Virus record (IMG/VR): IMGVR_UViG_3300046009_013899
Location: 1 to 28,225 of that record
DNA: 28,225 nt
Strand: one strand, 5' to 3'
Source: a virus
Positions 7,186-12,400 of the stretch are shown here, in pieces; position 1 is the stretch's first letter, and each line of letters opens with the position of its first letter. The position numbers and the translations under genes are program-made. The notes under the pieces are model-generated. The model ran no database searches, was not told the origin of the DNA, and saw only the letters and a program-made list of their open reading frames with translations.

Positions 7186-7761
7186 TTACATTACTTCTGT
7201 AACTACTTCTACTTTCTCAGCTACAACTGGAGCCTCTGCAATAACTTTTTCTACTACCACTTGAGGTTTTTTGTATCCAGATTTTCTTCCTGGTCTTCTT
7301 TTCATCGCCCTTGGGGCTGTATTATTACTTTCTTTATTATTAGAAACAATTTTCTTTAGCGTCTCCTCTACCATTGTTGGCAACATCGTTTTCGCCAATT
7401 CTATGGCTGCGGATTGTACTAACTTTTGAATTTCTGGGGATAGTTTTGGCGCCTCACCTAACTTGACTTCATGGCTGATAGGTGTTCCAAATTTTAATTC
7501 GGTCACCTCATGTGCAGGCTCACTAGCTACTCTGGAATTTGCGTATGGATCAACTGCAACATTATCTGAAGCAATGAAATCGCTATTAAACCCTGGATGA
7601 GCAAGAGTCATTTTTATTAATTCAGGTTGCTCTACTTCCGCCACACCATCTTTAAATCTTACTGATAATGTTGGTACTGCTGGTGTTCCTGTTAATGGTT
7701 GAGCAGACATACCTGGTCTAAGAACAATCATTAAATTAGAACTTTTTGAGATAAATTTCAT
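7186..7761 (-). CDS. Unknown, probable virion-associated protein
   Basis: 191 residues that I do not recognise. The N-terminal half has alternating hydrophobic and polar stretches (MIVLRPGM, LSVRFKDGVAEV, IKMTLAHPGF). Residues 105-140 look helical and amphipathic. Next comes a basic patch (about 150-168, rich in K and R), and the tail is rich in V, E, K and A with repeated V-V-x-E-K-V. The gene lies between two probable structural genes and has a strong hairpin terminator just upstream, so it may have its own promoter or depend on read-through. The start ATG has the common TATATG context. A role in head or tail completion would fit the location but is not shown by sequence. Confidence 0.55.
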   Translation of the reverse strand: MKFISKSSNLMIVLRPGMSAQPLTGTPAVPTLSVRFKDGVAEVEQPELIKMTLAHPGFNSDFIASDNVAVDPYANSRVASEPAHEVTELKFGTPISHEVKLGEAPKLSPEIQKLVQSAAIELAKTMLPTMVEETLKKIVSNNKESNNTAPRAMKRRPGRKSGYKKPQVVVEKVIAEAPVVAEKVEVVTEVM

Positions 7762-7794
7762 ATATTTTATTCATAATTAATTATTTAAAACCTT

Positions 7795-7824
7795 GTTACG
7801 GGAGGCTGTATGGCCTCCCGTAAC
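7795..7824 (-). terminator. Strong hairpin, probable terminator
   Basis: A perfect 12-base-pair stem GTTACGGGAGGC / GCCTCCCGTAAC with a six-base loop, the most GC-rich hairpin of the window. On the minus strand it begins eight bases after the stop of the gene at 7833-8537 and is followed by AAGGTTTTAAATAATT, a weak T-tract. It could terminate, attenuate or protect the 3' end of the capsid message. Confidence 0.6.
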
Positions 7825-7832
7825 GTGAAAAA

Positions 7833-8537
7833 CTATTCAATTGTTCCGATAGCGGCAATCTTAGTTGCATTGCTAGAAGCATTTACAACTGTTCCATCAA
7901 AGAAAACTACTAATTCTTCGTTTTCTCCTCCGGTGATATGTCCGATTCCAGATGCCCATGAAAGAGAAGTTAGTGTATCATCTACATTTTTTGTAGAAAA
8001 CACCAATCTTTCTGTTCCATTTTTAGTTCTGGTATAAACCTTCAATGTATCAATTCCAACCGTGTTGTTAACCAAATAGTCAATTTGTTGTAGAACTACT
8101 CGATGTCCCTTAACATAGTTAAAACTTTCCATTGGAGATAAGCAAACTGCTTGTGTAGTTGCTCCTGATGTATCCATCAAAAGTTTATACACTACCAAGC
8201 CATCTACATCCACAGAAGCTGAAATTGTAGCTGTAAGGAAAGCACTAGCTGTAGCTTGAGTTGTGATAGTATCTTGAAGTTTTGCTTCAAAGATTCCATC
8301 AGCATTGATAGCTGCAACCAATAACCCCATATTAGATGTACCAGCTCCGAATGTGTAGGTGTCTGTTAGACCATCAGTTGTGATCAATACTACCGTAGTA
8401 GCAGTTGTGTCAACGCTGGTAACAGTACCAGTTCCGATGTATCTAAGTTTGATACCAACAGCGGTATCTTCGTGTGTTTGTGAGACTACGCCCTTTGCAA
8501 GCAATTTGCGAGTCTCTAATCCATCTCGTGATGCCAT
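7833..8537 (-). CDS. Unknown probable structural protein downstream of capsid gene
   Basis: 234 residues, rich in T, V, G, A and S with few charged residues in the centre, a composition typical of beta-rich virion proteins. It begins MASRDGLETRKLLAKG, and the middle (about 30-110) alternates short hydrophobic strands with G/T turns. The C-terminal part has repeated beta-type strands (VVLQQIDYL, LKVYTRTKNG, ERLVFS, EELVVFFDG). Placement right after the major capsid protein is the usual site of a head decoration or head-tail joining protein. I see no diagnostic motif, so decoration is only one possibility. It is followed by a strong hairpin at 7795-7824. Confidence 0.55.
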   Translation of the reverse strand: MASRDGLETRKLLAKGVVSQTHEDTAVGIKLRYIGTGTVTSVDTTATTVVLITTDGLTDTYTFGAGTSNMGLLVAAINADGIFEAKLQDTITTQATASAFLTATISASVDVDGLVVYKLLMDTSGATTQAVCLSPMESFNYVKGHRVVLQQIDYLVNNTVGIDTLKVYTRTKNGTERLVFSTKNVDDTLTSLSWASGIGHITGGENEELVVFFDGTVVNASSNATKIAAIGTIE

Positions 8538-8646
8538 AAATTTATTGTTATTAAGTTTGGTTGATTAATTACCGGTCAATAACCCGTGACCATTTCGGAC
8601 CCATTGCTGGGATTAAAATGATTTATCGTCCCATTTTAACCAAGGA

Positions 8647-9351
8647 CTATGCACCCAAACTAGATGCAGGTGTCCACTCCGGGGACACAATATTATGTTT
8701 GAACTTTTCTGCGACTTTTACGCACATTTCTATAAATTGATCTGTGGTTTGGATTGTCTTAGATCTATTGCATCTTCCACAGCATGGTACAATATTATCA
8801 GGATTATATCCAAATTTAGGATCTTTTCTGTCTAGTCCTATTCCTTTTATTTCATCTCCGCAATAGTAACATGGCTTTTCCCAATACAACATGAATTCTT
8901 CGAAGGATAGTGCAAAATCTATTTTTCTGACTTTTGCACTTGACCTATAGGTTTGGAATCTATGGGCAGGAGTGTTTTTATCTCTAACCCCCCTAGCATT
9001 ATGACATACACGACACTCATGTGATCTTCCCATAGAGGCCCTCCTGTTTTTATTCCTACCAAACTCGCCTAGGGATTTTTTTTCATGACAGACATAACAT
9101 ATTCTTGTCATATTAATAATGTCAGTTGTAATCTTTCTACCTTCCACTATCGGACGATATTTTTTCCGCTTTAACTGATTAGCGTCCTGACAAGAATCAC
9201 ACCGGCATCCCTTAGAATAATACCAAGCTGTTCCGTGCCCTTTTATTGGAGATTCAGTACGATATACAGATTTAGCCTTCTTACACTTTTCACATCGGCA
9301 TCCTTTGTTATACTCTTTTGCAGTTCCATGTTCTCTTGGTTTTTCAAACAT
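8647..9351 (-). CDS. Free-standing HNH endonuclease with N-terminal zinc-binding repeats
   Basis: 234 residues. The N-terminus has two similar zinc-knuckle units, HGT-x-x-x-Y-x-KGCRC-x-x-C at about 9-24 and 39-54, and a third C-x2-C pair at about 85-120. The C-terminal HNH domain reads PCYYCGDEI, then GLDRKDP, then NIVPCCGRCNRSK, with all zinc cysteines and the histidine-substituting D-R-K-D region typical of this HNH subtype. The ATG lies inside one arm of a 21-base inverted repeat whose other arm is in the last codons of the gene. It stands between the major capsid gene and the next structural gene, and I see no group I core around it, so it is probably a free-standing homing endonuclease that targets a relative of this locus. 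Confidence 0.85.
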   Translation of the reverse strand: MFEKPREHGTAKEYNKGCRCEKCKKAKSVYRTESPIKGHGTAWYYSKGCRCDSCQDANQLKRKKYRPIVEGRKITTDIINMTRICYVCHEKKSLGEFGRNKNRRASMGRSHECRVCHNARGVRDKNTPAHRFQTYRSSAKVRKIDFALSFEEFMLYWEKPCYYCGDEIKGIGLDRKDPKFGYNPDNIVPCCGRCNRSKTIQTTDQFIEMCVKVAEKFKHNIVSPEWTPASSLGA

Positions 9352-9369
9352 ATTATTGTGTCCCCAGAG
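8677..9369. repeat. 21-bp inverted repeat enclosing the HNH gene
   Basis: The arms are 8677-8697 and 9349-9369. They match at 19 of 21 positions and share the core GGGGACACAATA. The right arm contains the start codon of the HNH gene and its 5' leader; the left arm is within the 3' end of the coding region. In RNA the two ends of the message could pair and cover the start site. Confidence 0.75.
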
Positions 9370-9373
9370 GGGA

Positions 9374-9405
9374 GAATTAGTTAATAATTACTTACTAACT
9401 AATCC
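9374..9405 (-). other. 14-bp hairpin after the capsid gene stop
   Basis: A 14-pair stem, including two G-U pairs on the minus strand, closes the loop GTAA; it starts 33 bases after the capsid stop codon. It lacks a following T-tract, so it may be an RNA-stability or processing element rather than a terminator. A second small hairpin CCCC-TCT-GGGG (9362-9372) follows and overlaps the inverted repeat of the HNH gene. Confidence 0.5.
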
Positions 9406-9438
9406 TAACACAATGTTTTTTAAAAAGCAAGTCCCGTG

Positions 9439-12400
9439 CTATGCACTGACCCCCTTCAAAAGTGAATGTCTAGGTGCCTGTTTTCGTTCCAAACCTACTT
9501 CAGAAATATATTGATCGATCTCTCCATCAACATCTGGAGCTTGAATGTTTGTCATTAATTGAGTGTCTCTAGCTTCCATGTATCGATATCGGAAACATTC
9601 CATATCAAGCAAGTAAGCTTGTCCAGCCAATTCTTCAACAAACAATGGGTTATGAACAATATTTACTGTTCCAAACGCTGTTTGCCATTCTGAAATTCTA
9701 ACGCCATAGGTAGTATCACCAGTCTTTGTAAGAATTTGTCCACGAGCAATTTCATTGATTGCTTGTAATACAAGTCCTCCGCAAAACAAAACTTTGGTGC
9801 TATTTCCATATGTAAATCCTTCACGAAGGAAGTTGTTAAGATCAGGAGCAGTCAATGGACCACCTTGATTTTGAACAAACGAACTTCCAGCAGAAATGAA
9901 TTCATCAATACCTCCAGTTGCTCGACGAGCATATGTAGAAGTATCAGCGTTCTTCTGACCAAACCAAAACGCTCTTTCGATGTCCAGCGCGTGTTCAGTT
10001 CCCTTCTTAGCACGTTGAAAAGGGAGATCTTTTCCGCCGTATAAATTAGCGGCTTTTTCTGTTCCAGAAACTGCAATGCTAGTTTTAAAAATCTGGCAAT
10101 AATTGCTTTGAGCAGCAGAACGAGTTGTGTTTACGTTTCTTGCTCCAGTATTTTCAGCACTTGCATTTCCAACAATAAACAATCCATCACCAGCTAAAAT
10201 AGCTGCTGCAGGAGTAGCTCCAAAGGAGTTTGTCACTGCAATAGTATTCCCGTCAGTGATTGCTGTTACTAGCATGTTTTCGCTAGTTCTAGCATTTCTA
10301 ACAATATCTCCAACCGTGAAGATATATGCTGGATTAGCTCCAGCTCCAGTCACATCGATCGATCCAGCAGAAGCTGATTCAGCTTTAGCTGCTCTAGCGT
10401 AGCGACCACCATAGACGTCTTCAACTTTCTTGTTACCCTAATCAGGGGACACATCATTTCTGTGTGTCTCTGTGCTTTCGTTTGTTATAGGCACAGATCG
10501 GACTGTCGCTTCACAATGACATATCACATTGTGTCTCTTCACTCAGTCTCTGCAGGTCCCTTTCGGGTTCCTGAGGGTTATCCGCTTCCGGACTTTCCCC
10601 ATTAATCAGAAGAGATTTTAAAATGGCTTGAATGTGTCTACCATTTAAATTCTGGATTCATTTCTTGTTACATCGGATCTCTCCGAGAGTCAATCATTTC
10701 TGTTGACTTCTGTATGTCTCCATACAGATCAGACTCTATCTTCTCATTGCGTTTTGTCAGCCACCTTGATTGTGTTTCAAGTTGCCGCGCAAGAGTCTTA
10801 CGTATAGTCGTTGAGATATCGTTAGAACCTAATTCATTAAGCTCTCTTAGTTGCTCTGCACAAACATATTCTCTGTCTGTGTAGGGAATCCTCTTGCCAT
10901 TCTTACGGCTCATAGCTCGTGATAGAGAGAATTCTTTTAGCAATTCCAATTGAAGCTTCTTTGAGACTATAAAAGGAGAAATCATTTCACAAAATTTCAC
11001 AATTTCAGTGAAACGACATACCTGCACGACATATCGGCGCTTGTGTTTCTTCGACCCTTCTTTTCTATCGCTTATATAATAAGCGATATTCAGTTGGTCT
11101 AGGATTAAACAACATTCGTCAATAATGTCTACTGAGGTATTTTCCATTGTTAGCTTCGGAGTCAACCCGAATTTCATTTCACGATTTCGGTATTCTCTCC
11201 TATTCTGTCTTACGATGGAAAATGTTCCTTCTCCGTCCCAAATGCCTGCTAACCAGGCTTTTTTTAGTTCTACCGTTATCTGCTGGTTGTCTCTATTCAT
11301 AATATTGTTACATATAAGTAATTATGACTTAACGAGATATTCTAGCAAATAGTAAGATTTTAGACCAGCCTCCATAATTAACCGGTCACTGCCTTCATGA
11401 TACTTGAACCTTGCCAAGCTTTACCCTAGTATGTTAGCTGCATGTTACCATGCAGATCGGACTATATCATCATTTATTTACATTAAGTTAAGCAAATAAA
11501 GTTCGGCGCTATTTGAAGTATTATGTTCTACTTATAAAGTAGTTTCAACCTCTAGTCTCTACACCTTCACATGTCTTTTAAACATGTGCTTGGCTCGGGA
11601 TTGTCCATCATTTTAAATGGAGTTTCCCCGAATTCACCGAATTATTGCCCTATAATCGCTTATAGGCGGGACAGTAAAATTTATCCCAAACTTTTCCAAC
11701 GTTCGTAAGCACATTATTGTTACACCATTTATATTGGTGGCGTGGTCATTTCTGCCACACTCTGCATGTCTCCATGCATGTTCGGACTATATCATACCGT
11801 TATTTAACGGTCCCAGCGTGTAGTCTCTGAGGATTTCGATTTTTCAATGTTTAAGTTTTTTTAACTCATCAATTAATGCAATTTCTTCGTCTGAATATTC
11901 TGCTCTACCAGATCCTTTTCTATTACCTCTACCTTCCATCTTTTTTTCACGAGATAATATGAATTTCATGACGATATCCATTTGTTCTCCTTTAACAAAC
12001 ACATAAGGACGAACTAAATTAATAAACTGCTTAACTTGAGTTTTTCCAGATAAACCAACATCGTAAAGATCCTTTACGGCTGTTCCATCTGTTCTTTTTT
12101 GATTTCTTCTTACACCTTTCCTGCAACTTATCCAACATTTTATTCCAGCAGAACTCAATTCGTTTTTTATGAATTCTAACGGCTTTATATCAGTGTTGCT
12201 AAGTCTGACTGAAGGGAGAATATTTCTATCATATGTTCCATCAATCTTCAAATGAGTTTTTTGTAAACCCATTCCGATATATCCTTCCCCATCGAAGAAA
12301 CCTCCAATATAACTTAAAAAATCGATCTTTCCTGCGGATTGTCTCATATCCATAAGATTTTTACTTAATAATAAGTACTTATGGCTTAGCGAGATGTTCC

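Noticed and set aside
7976-8003. Second Cas12a repeat-like string TTTTCTACAAAAAATGTAGAT
   Set aside because: It lies inside the coding frame of 7833-8537, where it reads as V-F-S-T-K-N-V-D-D, and the loop of seven bases does not fit the repeat family. I treat it as chance.
8540-8646. A group I intron holding the HNH gene at 8647-9351
   Set aside because: No P7 strands, guide sequence or split coding frame were found around it; the capsid gene ends and the next gene begins normally on each side.
9439-10353. Capsid protein starting at the internal methionine before TGAGANPAY
   Set aside because: This start would omit the conserved NPEFKWFED and YGGRYAR region; the sequence upstream continues in frame into exon 7, and the spliced model restores the missing N-terminus.
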